The notes under the pieces: model-generated
Told to the model about the DNA's origin: nothing
Databases searched by the model: none
Seen by the model: only the letters and a program-made list of their open reading frames with translations
Made by a program: the position numbers and the translations under genes
Shown: piece after piece, positions 39,445 to 49,369 of the stretch
Position numbering within the stretch: position 1 is the first letter of the stretch
How the letters are laid out: each line of letters begins with the position of its first letter
DNA from: Erysipelotrichaceae bacterium
GTDB taxonomy: Bacteria > Bacillota_I > Bacilli_A > Erysipelotrichales > Erysipelotrichaceae
Length of the DNA: 64,000 bases
Assembly (NCBI GenBank): GCA_030694975.1
Contig: JAUYTU010000013.1
Coordinates: 1-64,000 of the forward strand
Direction: 5' to 3'

Positions 39445-39768
39445 ATGGAAAACAAAATTACGATTCTCGACCATGAAGAACAATATCTTGAAATGATCAA
39501 AAACCAAGAAACCTTTCTTTTATACTTCACAACGCCTGACTGTGGTGTGTGTAAAGTGCTCTATCCACGACTTCTGAATGAACTTCAAGCATTTGAATTT
39601 CCACTGTTAAAAGTCGATGCTTCTACATTTAAAGAACTTTCCGGACAGTACCTGGTCTTTGCGGTGCCCACCGTTTTAATCATTCACCAACAAAAAGAAG
39701 TGCTAAGAGAAAGCCGATATATTGACTTTACCAAGATCAGCCGATTGTTAAATCTGTTATCCGTTTAG
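39445..39768 (+). CDS. thioredoxin-fold protein
   Basis: The 107-residue thioredoxin-like protein has the redox motif CGVC in FTTPDCGVCKVLYP and the cis-proline loop FAVPTVLI. It probably acts as a small dithiol carrier or defective-thioredoxin-like protein (YtpP/YbbN group). The ATG at 39445 follows CAGGTGA; a start seven codons earlier lacks a site. Confidence 0.88.
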   Translation: MENKITILDHEEQYLEMIKNQETFLLYFTTPDCGVCKVLYPRLLNELQAFEFPLLKVDASTFKELSGQYLVFAVPTVLIIHQQKEVLRESRYIDFTKISRLLNLLSV

Positions 39769-39812
39769 ACAGTCGGTTTTTTTTGTTCTATAATGAAAAA
39801 AAGGACATGATT

Positions 39813-40724
39813 ATGAACCTTGAACACATTCGCTATGCTCCCTTACTGACTTTATGGAAAGCCATTGCTCAAATGGACTTGGCTTATTTTGAAAGTGTTC
39901 AATTACCTAAAGATGTCCGATTGATAACTGACTTGTCTTATGGCGAAGATCCGATGTATCATCGCTTGGACATCGCTTACCCCGAAACACCCATGGATAG
40001 CTATCCGGTGATCGTTCAGGTACATGGCGGTGGCTGGGTGTATGGCACAAAAGACACGATCTACAAAGCGTATGGAATGGCCATGGCACAAAAAGGATTT
40101 GCGGTCATCACCTTCAATTACCGGCTGGCACCAACCCAACATTTTCCAACTCAGCTGGTTGACATCGATCAGATCATGCTGTTTATCGAGAAACATGCCA
40201 AACAGTATTCATTGGACACTCAACATGTTTTCATGGTTGGTGATTCTGCCGGTGCACATTTAGTTTCATTGTTTATAGCACTACAAAGAACCAGACTTTC
40301 TCATCCGTTTCAGTTTCAATCAAAAATACACGTATCAGCGGTTGCACTTAGTTGCGGCGTTTATGATTTTGATTCATTCAACACCTCAAAGATTAAGTTC
40401 CCCCAAAAAACCAATACCTTGCGATCGCTTTTTGGTGTCAATGACGTTCGAACACATCCTATGTATCGATGGTCATCTACGCTTTCATTGATGGAAGAAT
40501 CATTTACAGATACACTTATCATATCGAGTCAGTCCGATCCGCTTTACCCTCAAACAATAGAACTGATCAACAAACTGAATGAAAAAAAAGTCATATATAA
40601 GTCCATCATCGCTGAAAAGAAACTTGGACTTCCCCATGTATTCAACACAAGATTAAGCTATGCTAAAAGTGTAGAGGTTCTCAATGAAATCGCAGACTTT
40701 TTTCACAAAAGGGTGAATATATGA
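39813..40724 (+). CDS. alpha/beta hydrolase, BD-FAE-like
   Basis: The 303-residue hydrolase has the oxyanion loop VQVHGGGWVYGTKD, a GDSAGAHL nucleophile elbow, and a C-terminal acid (SSQSDPLYP) and His (GLPHVFN). These fit the bifunctional acylesterase/feruloyl-esterase-like group of cytosolic esterases. The ATG at 39813 has AAGGA 7 nt upstream; ATG 39807 is too close. A TATAAT at 39788-39793 is the likely -10. It overlaps the next gene by 4 bp. Confidence 0.9.
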   Translation: MNLEHIRYAPLLTLWKAIAQMDLAYFESVQLPKDVRLITDLSYGEDPMYHRLDIAYPETPMDSYPVIVQVHGGGWVYGTKDTIYKAYGMAMAQKGFAVITFNYRLAPTQHFPTQLVDIDQIMLFIEKHAKQYSLDTQHVFMVGDSAGAHLVSLFIALQRTRLSHPFQFQSKIHVSAVALSCGVYDFDSFNTSKIKFPQKTNTLRSLFGVNDVRTHPMYRWSSTLSLMEESFTDTLIISSQSDPLYPQTIELINKLNEKKVIYKSIIAEKKLGLPHVFNTRLSYAKSVEVLNEIADFFHKRVNI

Positions 40725-41248
40725 GAATTTTCATTGCCTATCGGATGGATGAACAAACCAAAAGTGAGATTCTTTTCATTCAAGAACAAGTGAAACCAAT
40801 TTATCCAAATGGCAGATTCAAACAACCGAAAAATATGCATATGACCTTGAAATATATCGGGGATGTTACAATTGATCAGTTTAATCGATTGATAACTGAA
40901 ATTGATAGAACGATCTGTGAATATGCTTTATTGAACGTTGAATTGAATCAACTGGGATTCTTTGGAAAATCCACAAAGAATCATACGTTGTGGATTGGAT
41001 GCCAGGCACACCCATCCATGACTCAGCTGAGTGAAGCTATGACAAGTTGTGCAGTTTCAGCGGGTATTTCTGTGAACCAGACACCTTTTGTACCACACAT
41101 CACCCTTGCCCAACATGGAACATTGTTGAGTGAATTACCCAGAATTGAAACTATAAACGTCCAGTTTGATCAGGTATGCGTGTTTTTATCCTCCCGCATC
41201 GAGGGAGAGTTGATTTATCAGCCCTTGAGATGTTGGAAACTAACATAG
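40721..41248 (+). CDS. thpR: RNA 2',3'-cyclic phosphodiesterase (2H family)
   Basis: The 175-residue protein has the two HxTx motifs of the 2H phosphoesterase/2'-5' RNA ligase family: HMTL in KNMHMTLKYIGDV and HITL in FVPHITLAQHG. It opens 2',3'-cyclic phosphates on RNA or related nucleotides. The first residues MRIFIAYRMDEQTK are the usual family start. It overlaps the hydrolase gene by 4 bp (ATGA). Confidence 0.93.
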   Translation: MRIFIAYRMDEQTKSEILFIQEQVKPIYPNGRFKQPKNMHMTLKYIGDVTIDQFNRLITEIDRTICEYALLNVELNQLGFFGKSTKNHTLWIGCQAHPSMTQLSEAMTSCAVSAGISVNQTPFVPHITLAQHGTLLSELPRIETINVQFDQVCVFLSSRIEGELIYQPLRCWKLT

Positions 41249-41264
41249 AAAAAGGAGGCAGATG

Positions 41265-42269
41265 ATGGAAGAAAATGAGAAAGCCCAATGGCTGGAGCTC
41301 TATACGCTAGCAAAGGAAATTCAAAAATCGGAACCGTGGAAAGTATTTTTAGAACTCGACGTCTTTCCGGTCAGTTTACCGACGTATAAAGAACCTTTTT
41401 TCTGCACATTTCTGGGCAATGAATCATCACAGAAAGCGATCATGGTTTATCCGGGCTATCAAGCCATTGATGGCTTATGGCGAACGGTAAAAAGTGATCA
41501 AATGCCACCGTTTCAACGCATGCGATATCAACAACATTTAGCTACTTTCTTTGTCGGTTCGGATGAAGTTTCGCCTGCGGACAAAGATCGAATGAATCAG
41601 TTAGGACTGAAGTTTAGAGGAAAGAACTGGATCCTATTTGAATCCGCTTTGTTAAATTTAGTTCCCTCAACGTGTACTATCAGCGAAGTTGAAATCTTAA
41701 TTGATGTTTATAAACAATTAATCCTGGCTATCGATGACATCATAACCGAAAGAATGAATGTTGATTTCGAAAGTGGGCAAGTACTTCATCGCCAATTTGA
41801 TTCCTTCACTCAGTCATGGCATAGCATTGTCGAGAAATTGGAATGGAGTGAGGAACAAGTTCAGCCACCCCGTATTTATCCGGAAATCATTGATGAAATC
41901 AATCAACTGCCCATGACGACCCAACAACTTGAACTGGACATAATCGTTACACCGATTGTCGCTGATGAAATCGAAGGGCAACGCCAGGGAATCGTGCGCT
42001 TTGCACTTTTGGCGGATCATAAAAGTGGTTTTGTACACAAACATGAACTCGTGCATTTGAAACACAACAACCAAGATATTCTCTTAACGATCATTATCGA
42101 AGGAATCTTACAGTTGAATCGACCAAAGCAGATATGGGTAAGGGATGATGTAAGTGAAGCTATACTTAAAGCTCTGAGCGAGAAAACCGGCATAAAAATA
42201 AAAGTGTCTCAGAAATTAAAGGCCATCGACACTTTTGCGGAAAAATTGTTTCTTCATATACAAAAATAA
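41265..42269 (+). CDS. uncharacterised two-domain protein
   Basis: A 334-residue acidic cytoplasmic protein. The N-terminal half (KAQWLELYTLAKEIQKSEPW, PFFCTFLGNESSQKAIMVYP, YQQHLATFFVGSDEVS) and C-terminal half (ELDIIVTPIVADEIEGQRQG, LLTIIIEGILQLNRPKQIWV) resemble the DUF7309/DUF6930 proteins I recall from Firmicutes; function unknown. The ATG at 41265 is preferred because GGAGG ends 6 nt before it; one codon earlier is possible. It probably joins the hydrolase-thpR operon. Confidence 0.75.
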   Translation: MEENEKAQWLELYTLAKEIQKSEPWKVFLELDVFPVSLPTYKEPFFCTFLGNESSQKAIMVYPGYQAIDGLWRTVKSDQMPPFQRMRYQQHLATFFVGSDEVSPADKDRMNQLGLKFRGKNWILFESALLNLVPSTCTISEVEILIDVYKQLILAIDDIITERMNVDFESGQVLHRQFDSFTQSWHSIVEKLEWSEEQVQPPRIYPEIIDEINQLPMTTQQLELDIIVTPIVADEIEGQRQGIVRFALLADHKSGFVHKHELVHLKHNNQDILLTIIIEGILQLNRPKQIWVRDDVSEAILKALSEKTGIKIKVSQKLKAIDTFAEKLFLHIQK

Positions 42270-42292
42270 ACTCAGCCATGGCTGAGTTTTTA
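42268..42292. terminator. bidirectional terminator, near-perfect palindrome
   Basis: AAACTCAGCC meets GGCTGAGTTT over an AT centre, flanked by T on both strands. It closes the plus-strand operon and the minus-strand VOC gene. Confidence 0.8.
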
Positions 42293-42676
42293 CTGATTAA
42301 TGGCTTCTAGCAGATTGCCCGCACAGTCATAGAACGTGAAGGTTTTCTTAAACTCATTTTCGCGAATGTCGGTGATCTCAACATGATTACTTTTCAAGTG
42401 TTCGTAAAGTTTTTCAACATCCGGATGACTGAAACAGAAGACGGGGAATTGTGCAAAATTACGGATAATTCGCAACGGCATGTCGTTGACAGTTTCAACC
42501 AACACGATATTACACTCATCGTTATCCCCAAATTTCAATCGGGCAATCAGTGAACCGCGATTCTTGTAACAGCGGATCAACGAAGTGTTCAGGTTTTTCT
42601 GATACCAAAAAATAGCCGTAACTATATCTTTTACGGGTAGATAAACATATCCCATGGCACTCGTTGTCAAAGGCAT
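42290..42676 (-). CDS. VOC/glyoxalase-like protein
   Basis: The 128-residue protein has the beta-alpha-beta-beta-beta repeats of the vicinal-oxygen-chelate fold (YVYLPVKDIVTAIFWYQKNL; DVEKLYEHLKSNHVEI; KTFTFYDCAGNLLEAI). The terminal E in NLLEAI fits the metal site, but the N-terminal His is replaced by Tyr (GYVYLPV), so it may be a non-canonical, possibly inactive, member. ATG at 42676 with AGAGGTGA upstream. Confidence 0.82.
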   Translation of the reverse strand: MPLTTSAMGYVYLPVKDIVTAIFWYQKNLNTSLIRCYKNRGSLIARLKFGDNDECNIVLVETVNDMPLRIIRNFAQFPVFCFSHPDVEKLYEHLKSNHVEITDIRENEFKKTFTFYDCAGNLLEAINQ

Positions 42677-42730
42677 TCTGTCACCTCTTTTTATTATTGT
42701 ACACGGTACTTTCAAAACAATCAATCAAGC

Positions 42731-42759
42731 AAAAAGAAATATAGCGCAGGCGCTATATT
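42731..42759 (-). terminator. terminator of the tdh-kbl operon
   Basis: AATATAGCGC (42738-42747) and GCGCTATATT (42750-42759) are perfect complements over 2 nt. On the minus strand the hairpin is followed by TCTTTTTG and includes the kbl stop. Confidence 0.75.
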
Positions 42760-43937
42760 ATTTGCATCTCTTTACCAATTTTAACAAACGCATCGACTGA
42801 TTTATCCAATTGCTCCTTGGTATGGATCGCCGTAACCATCACGCGCACCCGGCCTTTGCCCTTGGCAACCGTGGGGAAGATGATGGGCGATACAAAGACA
42901 CCTTCCTGTAGAAGTGCTTTGGAAAATGCCATGGTTTTGGCTTCGTCGAAGATAAATACCGGAGTGATCGGTGTTTGCGAATGACCGATATCAAAACCGG
43001 CATCCGACATTTTAGTTTTGAAATAGCGGGCATTATCCCAACAGGCCTTCGTATATTCCTCTGATTCATTAAGCATCTTTACGGCTTCTAACAATGCACC
43101 TACAACCGCAGGAGGTAAGTACGTTGAAAACAAAAGGGGACGGGCACGATGTGCCAACCATTCTTTAGCTACCTGACGACATGCGACATATCCGCCAATT
43201 ACACCGAAAGCCTTGGATAATGTGCCAATCGTAAAATCAATGCGTCCATGCAAATGGAAATGATCGACGGTTCCGCGTCCGCTCTCACCCAAAACACCCG
43301 AGCCGTGGGCATCATCGACATACGTCAGACATTTAAACTCCTCGGCCAGATCAACGATCGCAGGCAGATGAGCAATATCGCCATCCATTGAGAAAACTCC
43401 GTCTGTAATAATAAGTACTTGCTGGTAATGTTCTCTTTTTTCCTCGAGAACTCTGCGTAAATCCGCCATATCACTGTGCTTATACACGGCGCGATCAGCT
43501 CTTGACAGTCGCGTACCATCGATGATCGAGGCATGGTTCAACTCATCGGAAACAATCAGATCGCCGGCTTGCGTGATGGCCTGGATAACTCCGGCATTAC
43601 AACTGAAACCGGATTGAAATAACATAACGGCTTCTTCTTTTTTGAACTTTGCTAATTCTGCTTCGAGTTGCTCGTGTATGTCCATGTTACCGACGATCGT
43701 CTTTACAGCTCCGGCACCGACTCCGTACTTCTCAATCGCTTCGATTGCTGCTTTTTTTAAGCGGGGATGATTGGCAAATCCTAAGTAATTATTTGAGCAT
43801 AGATTGATAACTTTTCGGCCATCGATCAACACTTCGGCTTCATTGGCACTTTCGATGATGGGAATTTTGCGATAAACACCGTCATCTTTTAATTGTTGAA
43901 CCTGCTTTTGCAGAAATTCTAAATCATGAACATCCAT
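42753..43937 (-). CDS. kbl: 2-amino-3-ketobutyrate CoA ligase (glycine C-acetyltransferase)
   Basis: The 394-residue PLP enzyme cleaves 2-amino-3-oxobutyrate with CoA to glycine and acetyl-CoA. The PLP lysine is in [27 protein letters not shown] and the [14 protein letters not shown] start are family marks. Start at 43937 has GGAGGAG 5 nt upstream and overlaps the tdh stop by one base. Completes threonine breakdown with Tdh. Confidence 0.96.
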   Translation of the reverse strand: MDVHDLEFLQKQVQQLKDDGVYRKIPIIESANEAEVLIDGRKVINLCSNNYLGFANHPRLKKAAIEAIEKYGVGAGAVKTIVGNMDIHEQLEAELAKFKKEEAVMLFQSGFSCNAGVIQAITQAGDLIVSDELNHASIIDGTRLSRADRAVYKHSDMADLRRVLEEKREHYQQVLIITDGVFSMDGDIAHLPAIVDLAEEFKCLTYVDDAHGSGVLGESGRGTVDHFHLHGRIDFTIGTLSKAFGVIGGYVACRQVAKEWLAHRARPLLFSTYLPPAVVGALLEAVKMLNESEEYTKACWDNARYFKTKMSDAGFDIGHSQTPITPVFIFDEAKTMAFSKALLQEGVFVSPIIFPTVAKGKGRVRVMVTAIHTKEQLDKSVDAFVKIGKEMQII

Positions 43938-44995
43938 CAGTTCTCCTCCGGATGCGATACCATTAAAACGATTTTTCCGCAATTACCGCTTTCCATCAAG
44001 TCCATCGCATGTTCAAATTGTTCCCAAGGCAGTTTATGTGTAATGATTTTATCCAAATGAAGTCGACCGCTGTCGATTAGGGCTCGAACTTGAAACCATG
44101 TCTGATACATACGACGACCGGTAATGCCATGAATGGTTAAACCTTTGAAAACAATATTTTTACCGACTTCGATTTCAACCGGTTTGGTCGGAATGCCCAA
44201 AATGGAAACACGACCGCCGTCTTTGACATAATTCAGGGCTTGATTTAAGGCGAAACCACTGCCCGACATTTCACAGACAACATCAACGCCTGCGCCATGA
44301 GTCAGGTTGCGAACAACGGCGACAACATCCGTATCTTTAGCGTTGATTATATGATCTGCGCCTAATTCCTTTGCCAGATTCAATCGATAATCGTTGATAT
44401 CAATGGCAATTACTTTGGCAGCACCAACCGCTTTTGCGACATCGACAGCCATGATCCCGATTGGACCGACACCAACAATGGCAACAGTTTTACCAATGAT
44501 TTCTCCGGATAAAACGGTATGAACCGCATTGCCTAAAGGCTCTTGAATACATAAAAGTTCAGGCGGAACATTAGGATCATTCTTTACGGCATTGATGGCC
44601 GGAAGAGCTATGTATTGAGCAAATGCGCCATCGCGATCAACACCCAACACTTTGGTGTTCTTACAAATATGAGCTTGTCCGGTCAAACAGAATTCACACA
44701 ATCCACAGACGATATGAGTTTCAGCTGAAACGACATCACCCACCTGAATATGACTGACACGTGATCCGACTTTTACAACCTTACCAGCCAATTCATGACC
44801 CATGGTTTGTGGGACAGGTATGCGAGATTGGGCCCAGGCATCCCATTGATAAATGTGTACATCGGTACCGCAAACGGATGTAGCGAGTACCTTAACGAGG
44901 ATTTCATCATCCAGTATTTCCGGTATCGGTTTTTCAATCATTACGCCACCGTGTTTTGATTCCATTTTGCTGATAGTAAGCATGTTATTTTGCAT
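43937..44995 (-). CDS. tdh: L-threonine 3-dehydrogenase
   Basis: The 352-residue Zn alcohol-dehydrogenase family enzyme oxidises L-threonine to 2-amino-3-oxobutyrate with NAD. Catalytic Zn ligands lie in SVCGTDVH and TMGHELAG, the structural Zn loop is [15 protein letters not shown], and the Rossmann motif is [14 protein letters not shown]. The tdh-specific [12 protein letters not shown] segment is present. GCGGAGA site. It forms an operon with kbl. Confidence 0.96.
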   Translation of the reverse strand: MQNNMLTISKMESKHGGVMIEKPIPEILDDEILVKVLATSVCGTDVHIYQWDAWAQSRIPVPQTMGHELAGKVVKVGSRVSHIQVGDVVSAETHIVCGLCEFCLTGQAHICKNTKVLGVDRDGAFAQYIALPAINAVKNDPNVPPELLCIQEPLGNAVHTVLSGEIIGKTVAIVGVGPIGIMAVDVAKAVGAAKVIAIDINDYRLNLAKELGADHIINAKDTDVVAVVRNLTHGAGVDVVCEMSGSGFALNQALNYVKDGGRVSILGIPTKPVEIEVGKNIVFKGLTIHGITGRRMYQTWFQVRALIDSGRLHLDKIITHKLPWEQFEHAMDLMESGNCGKIVLMVSHPEEN

Positions 44996-45176
44996 GTTTT
45001 TTTTATCTCCGCAATATTCTTTGTAATCATTGTATCATAGCCCACATATTTTTCTATTGATAACGGCATGAATATTTCTGTAAACATTGAAAGAAATAAT
45101 GATTTCTACATTGAAAAAAACAGCGGAATCCATCATAAGCGCAAAGTTTGTGATAAACTTAAAACGAGGTGTTTAA

Positions 45177-46331
45177 ATGGAAAAAATAGAGCGTATCGCG
45201 AAATATCTTGATGAAATTGCTAAGGGTCAACATACCATGGAACTTTATCGTGCGTATGAAGAAGATATTTTAAGTATTGAAGCAGAAGAATTGTTCACCT
45301 TGTTTTTTAATCGTTTGAACCAAGACGAAACGCCCGAACAAATATTGGTTTATCTGGATCGTCTGATGCATGTATTTGCTCAAGCTCTAAAAATTAAGGA
45401 TATCTCAGTTTTGCAGGATTCTTTTTTGGATCACATGATAAAAGAAAATTTCGAAATGGCCAAACGCATGGATTCTATCAAGAGTTACCTTGCCAAAGGT
45501 GATGTTGAGAAACATAAAGACGAATTGTTTGTTATGTTTGAGGAGTTGTTGAATTTCAATGTACACTACATCAAGAAAGAGAATATTCTATTCCCTTATC
45601 TGGAAAAAAAAGATCAGAAATTTACCGGGGTCTCGATCATGTGGACATTACATGATCAAATGCGCAGAACCCTAAAGAGCATATTGGCAGAGTTGAAAAA
45701 TGTTGATTTCAATCAGAAAGGCTTTATAATAGAAGTCGGTCGTTATTTTTTTCAGGTTTATGGATTGATACAAAAAGAAGAACTGATTTTGTATCCCGTA
45801 GCACGGAAAGTATTAACGCCATCCGAGCATGTCCAGATGCGCAAACAAAGTTTTGAACTCGGATTTGCATTCATTGAAACACCCATAGAAACTATGGGTG
45901 AAACTTCTGTTGAAACCAATGACTGGATTTACCGAAGTGAAACCGGAGAACTCACCTATGAGCAGTTAACATTGTTTGTTAACGCTTTGCCGGTTGATTG
46001 TACATTGATTGATGAACATAACAAAGTACGCTATTTCACCCGTCCGAAAGACCGAATTTTCCCGCGTTCACCGGCAATCATCGGCCGCGATGTGCGAAAC
46101 TGTCATCCGGCGGAAAGTGTGGATGTTGTCAATAAAATCATTGAAGCATTTCGAAAAAATGAGAGAGATGTTGCGACTTTCTGGATCGATATGCGTGGCA
46201 GAAAATTATTAATTCAATATTACGCCTTGCGAAATCCGCTCGGAGAGTATAAAGGAACGTTGGAAGTAAGTCAGGATATTACTGAAATTCAACAATTACA
46301 GGGTCAACGACGATTGTTGCAATGGGAATAA
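45177..46331 (+). CDS. hemerythrin-PAS protein, DUF438-related paralogue
   Basis: A 384-residue protein. Residues 75-215 form a hemerythrin-like bundle with H130/E135 (FNVHYIKKENILFPYLE) and H159 (LHDQMRRTL); in the last helix (GLIQKEELILYP) the usual His is absent. Residues 260-384 are a PAS domain (DCTLIDEHNKVRYFTRPKDR, GRDVRNCHPAESV, LEVSQDITEI). The NCHP motif is shared with the paralogue at 60238. It probably senses O2 or NO and acts with the adjacent permease gene, 12 bp downstream. Confidence 0.88.
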   Translation: MEKIERIAKYLDEIAKGQHTMELYRAYEEDILSIEAEELFTLFFNRLNQDETPEQILVYLDRLMHVFAQALKIKDISVLQDSFLDHMIKENFEMAKRMDSIKSYLAKGDVEKHKDELFVMFEELLNFNVHYIKKENILFPYLEKKDQKFTGVSIMWTLHDQMRRTLKSILAELKNVDFNQKGFIIEVGRYFFQVYGLIQKEELILYPVARKVLTPSEHVQMRKQSFELGFAFIETPIETMGETSVETNDWIYRSETGELTYEQLTLFVNALPVDCTLIDEHNKVRYFTRPKDRIFPRSPAIIGRDVRNCHPAESVDVVNKIIEAFRKNERDVATFWIDMRGRKLLIQYYALRNPLGEYKGTLEVSQDITEIQQLQGQRRLLQWE

Positions 46332-46343
46332 ATGGAGAGAGAA

Positions 46344-47621
46344 ATGGATAACTTAAAGACGATAGCATTGATTATATTTTTGGGTATTTATGTGGGATTG
46401 CTGGTGTTTCCAAAGTATCGAACGTGGATCGCACTTTCCGGAGCCGTACTTTTTGTGATATTGGGTATTTCACCACTATCCCAAGTTACGACGATGATCG
46501 ATTTTAATGTATTGATGATGATTGGCGGTACGATGGGAATCGTAGCGCTGTTTATCGAGTCGAAAATGCCCGCAAAACTGGCAGATATATTAATCGATAA
46601 AATGCCGGATGTACGTTGGGCTATTATTGTTTTGGCATTCTTTGCCGGAATCATATCCGCGTTTGTTGATAATGTAGCTACGGTTTTGATGGTAGCTCCC
46701 GTAGCCTTGGATATTGCCAGAAAATTAAAGATTTCACCTGTAAAAATGATTGTTGCAATCGCTGTATCATCCAATCTACAAGGGGCCGCTACTTTGGTAG
46801 GGGATACGACTTCTATCTTACTGGGTGGATATGCCAACATGAACTTCTTGGATTTCTTTGTCTATCAAGGAAAACCCGGCCTGTTTTGGATTGTTCAGCT
46901 AGGTGCTATATTCGCTACAGCTACCTTGCTTTACACATTTCGAAATAACAAACAATCCATTCACTTGCAGGGGACCACAGAAGTCAAAGATCTATTCCCG
47001 ACCTTCCTTCTTGGTGGAATGATTGTTCTGCTCGTGTTTGCCTCATTTATTGAAAATCGACCGGCCGTTACCAATGGATTTATTTGTATACTGCTGATGG
47101 CCATCGGTTTGCTACGCAAGTACTTGCGTGAACAAGACTTTAGTGGTATTACCGGGGTATTGTTGCAGATCGATGGAGAAACGTTGGGGTTATTAGCCGG
47201 GCTGTTTGTCGTTATTGGCGGAATCGGTGCTGTCGGTGTGATTTCCGACATCAGTAAAGCGTTTGTCTTTTTGGCAAAAGATAATGTCTTTGTGATTTAT
47301 ACACTGCTTGTTTGGGGGTCGGTGTTGTTCTCGGCATTCATCGACAACATTCCGTATGTTGCGACCATGTTGCCGGTCGTTGCATCGATTGCCACATTGA
47401 TGAATGTTGATCCGACGTTACTGTACTTTGGTTTACTGATTGGTGCAACCTTGGGTGGAAATTTAACACCGATTGGCGCTTCCGCCAACATAACCGCCAT
47501 TGGTATCTTGCGTAAAGCGGGATTTGAAACCAAGACGTCCGAATTTATGAAAATCGGAGTACCGTTTACGTTGATTGCGGTGATCACCGGATATATAACC
47601 ATATACTTATTGTTCAGATAA
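46344..47621 (+). CDS. ArsB/NhaD-type ion permease (SLC13-like)
   Basis: The 425-residue transporter has about 11 membrane helices and two re-entrant family motifs: SAFVDNVATVLMVAPV and SAFIDNIPYVATMLPV, with GDTTSILLGGY and GGNLTPIGASANITAIGIL. This two-fold pattern is that of the ArsB/NhaD (CitM) permeases; the ion could be Na+/H+, arsenite or an organic anion. The ATG at 46344 has GGAGAG 6 nt upstream; ATG 46332 has none. Probably expressed with the hemerythrin-PAS gene. Confidence 0.9.
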   Translation: MDNLKTIALIIFLGIYVGLLVFPKYRTWIALSGAVLFVILGISPLSQVTTMIDFNVLMMIGGTMGIVALFIESKMPAKLADILIDKMPDVRWAIIVLAFFAGIISAFVDNVATVLMVAPVALDIARKLKISPVKMIVAIAVSSNLQGAATLVGDTTSILLGGYANMNFLDFFVYQGKPGLFWIVQLGAIFATATLLYTFRNNKQSIHLQGTTEVKDLFPTFLLGGMIVLLVFASFIENRPAVTNGFICILLMAIGLLRKYLREQDFSGITGVLLQIDGETLGLLAGLFVVIGGIGAVGVISDISKAFVFLAKDNVFVIYTLLVWGSVLFSAFIDNIPYVATMLPVVASIATLMNVDPTLLYFGLLIGATLGGNLTPIGASANITAIGILRKAGFETKTSEFMKIGVPFTLIAVITGYITIYLLFR

Positions 47622-47650
47622 AAACAGCGGCCTTGCGGTCGCTGTTTTTT
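47620..47650. terminator. bidirectional terminator
   Basis: AAAAACAGCG-GCC and GGT-CGCTGTTTTT pair over TTGC with one mismatch, T-runs on both strands; the minus-strand stop at 47649 lies at its edge. Confidence 0.8.
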
Positions 47651-48293
47651 ACATAGCTTCGATTTGAGCTAAGAATTCTTCAATCGGCTGATTACCGACC
47701 ATTTCATATTTGTCATTAATGACAATCTTCGGTACACCGGAAACATTGAATTTATTGGAAAGATCCGTAAATGTTTGTGCTTCGATCATTTCGCCTTCGA
47801 TGTTCTTGTTAAGCATGGCCAATACATGGGCTTTTTGCACAGCACCTGGACAATGCGGACAGCTTAAGGTCACAAAGACTTTGATATTGACGGGCTTGTC
47901 AATTTTCGCAATGCGTTGGGCAAAATCAGCCGGAACATCTTGTTTCACGCCGGACATTTCAAGAAGTGCCGGAATAAATGAATTGATTTCATGTCCAGCC
48001 GGAATCCCATTAAATTTCACGCCTTGATATTCGCCTTGACTGTTCAGCAAAACGAAACTCGGCACCATTTCAATGTTATACTTCTTAGCTTCTTCGACAT
48101 CTTTATTTAGGTCGAACTTTTTCAGGTGGATTTTATCACTTAATTGCTCAACTTCTTCGAGCAATCCCATCGTTTCTTCACAAGAGTAACATTCACCTTC
48201 CTGAGTAAACAATACCATCGTGACATCTTCTTTCATTTCGGCAAACACCTGACGTAATTGATTTTGAATTTCTTCATTTAGCATTTTTTGCAT
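47649..48293 (-). CDS. protein disulfide oxidoreductase, two thioredoxin folds
   Basis: The 214-residue protein has two thioredoxin-like halves with CYSC (C35, C38) and CPHC (C145, C148), like archaeal/bacterial PDO or the AhpF N-terminal domain. It probably takes electrons from the neighbouring thioredoxin reductase-like protein and reduces substrate disulfides or peroxiredoxins. AAAGGAG site 7 nt before the ATG. It is 14 bp downstream of the reductase gene. Confidence 0.9.
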   Translation of the reverse strand: MQKMLNEEIQNQLRQVFAEMKEDVTMVLFTQEGECYSCEETMGLLEEVEQLSDKIHLKKFDLNKDVEEAKKYNIEMVPSFVLLNSQGEYQGVKFNGIPAGHEINSFIPALLEMSGVKQDVPADFAQRIAKIDKPVNIKVFVTLSCPHCPGAVQKAHVLAMLNKNIEGEMIEAQTFTDLSNKFNVSGVPKIVINDKYEMVGNQPIEEFLAQIEAM

Positions 48294-48307
48294 TTTATTT
48301 TCTCCTT

Positions 48308-49285
48308 TTAGAAATTTTGATTGATATATTCATTGGCAGCCAGAGCCGCTTTCGCTCCATCAGCCACCGCAATGACAATTTGTTTGTAGGGCATTTGCGT
48401 AACATCGCCCGCCGCATACAATCCGGATAAACTAGTCATATTCTTTTCATCGACAACAACTTCACCTTGTAAGTTCAGTGTTACAAGATCTTTGACAAGA
48501 ACATTGCTTGGTAAGTTACCGATTTCAATGAAGATGCCATCTGCTTCAATCACACGTTCTTGGGAGGTTTCCTTGTTAAGTACGTTCACTCCGGTCATTT
48601 TGTCATCACCGACAATCTGAAGTATTTGTGTCTGAAGAAAGACGGTTATGTTTGATTGATTCATCATGTGATCGATCAATATCTGATCAGCGCGCAGCTG
48701 ACTGCGATGTACCAAGGTTACTTGAGTCGCGAATTTAGCGACATCGATGGCCGCTTCAACCGCTGAATTTCCACCACCGGCTATGATGACATTCTTATCT
48801 TTAAATAAAGGCGCATCACAGATTGCACAATACGCAACACCACGGTTGGAAAACTCCACCTCACCGGGTACTTCGAGTTTACGAGGCGCTGAACCTGTGG
48901 CCAGAAGCAGCGTCTTGCTTTGAAAGATGGTCCCATCTTTTAGTGTTGTATTGAAAAGTTTATCAATCTTTTCTACTATAGTGACTTCCGCTTCTTCTAG
49001 AATCCCGACATCGAGTTCTTTAAGATGTGACAGATACTTTTCACTCAGTTCTTCACCGCTGACTTGCGATATACCCAGATAGTTGTCGACGGAGGATGTA
49101 TTGAGCAGCTGACCGCCAATCCGCTGCGTAATGATTCCGGTCGTTAGACCTTTTCGCTTGGCATATAATGCAGCATTCAGACCGGCAGGACCTCCACCAA
49201 TCACCAACAAGTCATAAATCGTATCATTGATTAATTTGACGGCTTTTTTGGTTTCGTTGATATTAAAATTAAAGTTGAAACTCAT
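48308..49285 (-). CDS. thioredoxin reductase-like flavoprotein
   Basis: The 325-residue flavoprotein has the FAD motif VIGGGPAGLNAAL (about 29-41), the redox pair CAIC in GVAYCAICDAPLF, the NAD(P) motif IAGGGNSAVEAA and the C-terminal FAD motif LYAAGDVTQMPYKQ. It reduces a thioredoxin-like partner, most likely the PDO encoded downstream. The unusual N-terminal 20 residues (NFNFNINETKKAVK) precede the core. AAGGAAGG site before the ATG. Confidence 0.92.
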   Translation of the reverse strand: MSFNFNFNINETKKAVKLINDTIYDLLVIGGGPAGLNAALYAKRKGLTTGIITQRIGGQLLNTSSVDNYLGISQVSGEELSEKYLSHLKELDVGILEEAEVTIVEKIDKLFNTTLKDGTIFQSKTLLLATGSAPRKLEVPGEVEFSNRGVAYCAICDAPLFKDKNVIIAGGGNSAVEAAIDVAKFATQVTLVHRSQLRADQILIDHMMNQSNITVFLQTQILQIVGDDKMTGVNVLNKETSQERVIEADGIFIEIGNLPSNVLVKDLVTLNLQGEVVVDEKNMTSLSGLYAAGDVTQMPYKQIVIAVADGAKAALAANEYINQNF

Positions 49286-49369
49286 ATTTTACCTTCCTTA
49301 CATGATTAAGTATATAGGGACACTACTTGAATTACAATGCTATTGCTCAAGAAACTACTTCAACATCCC

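Noticed and set aside
46388-47602. Long minus-strand frames under the ArsB/NhaD permease
   Set aside because: They mirror the hydrophobic codon bias of the real gene on the plus strand; no start signals and no family resemblance.
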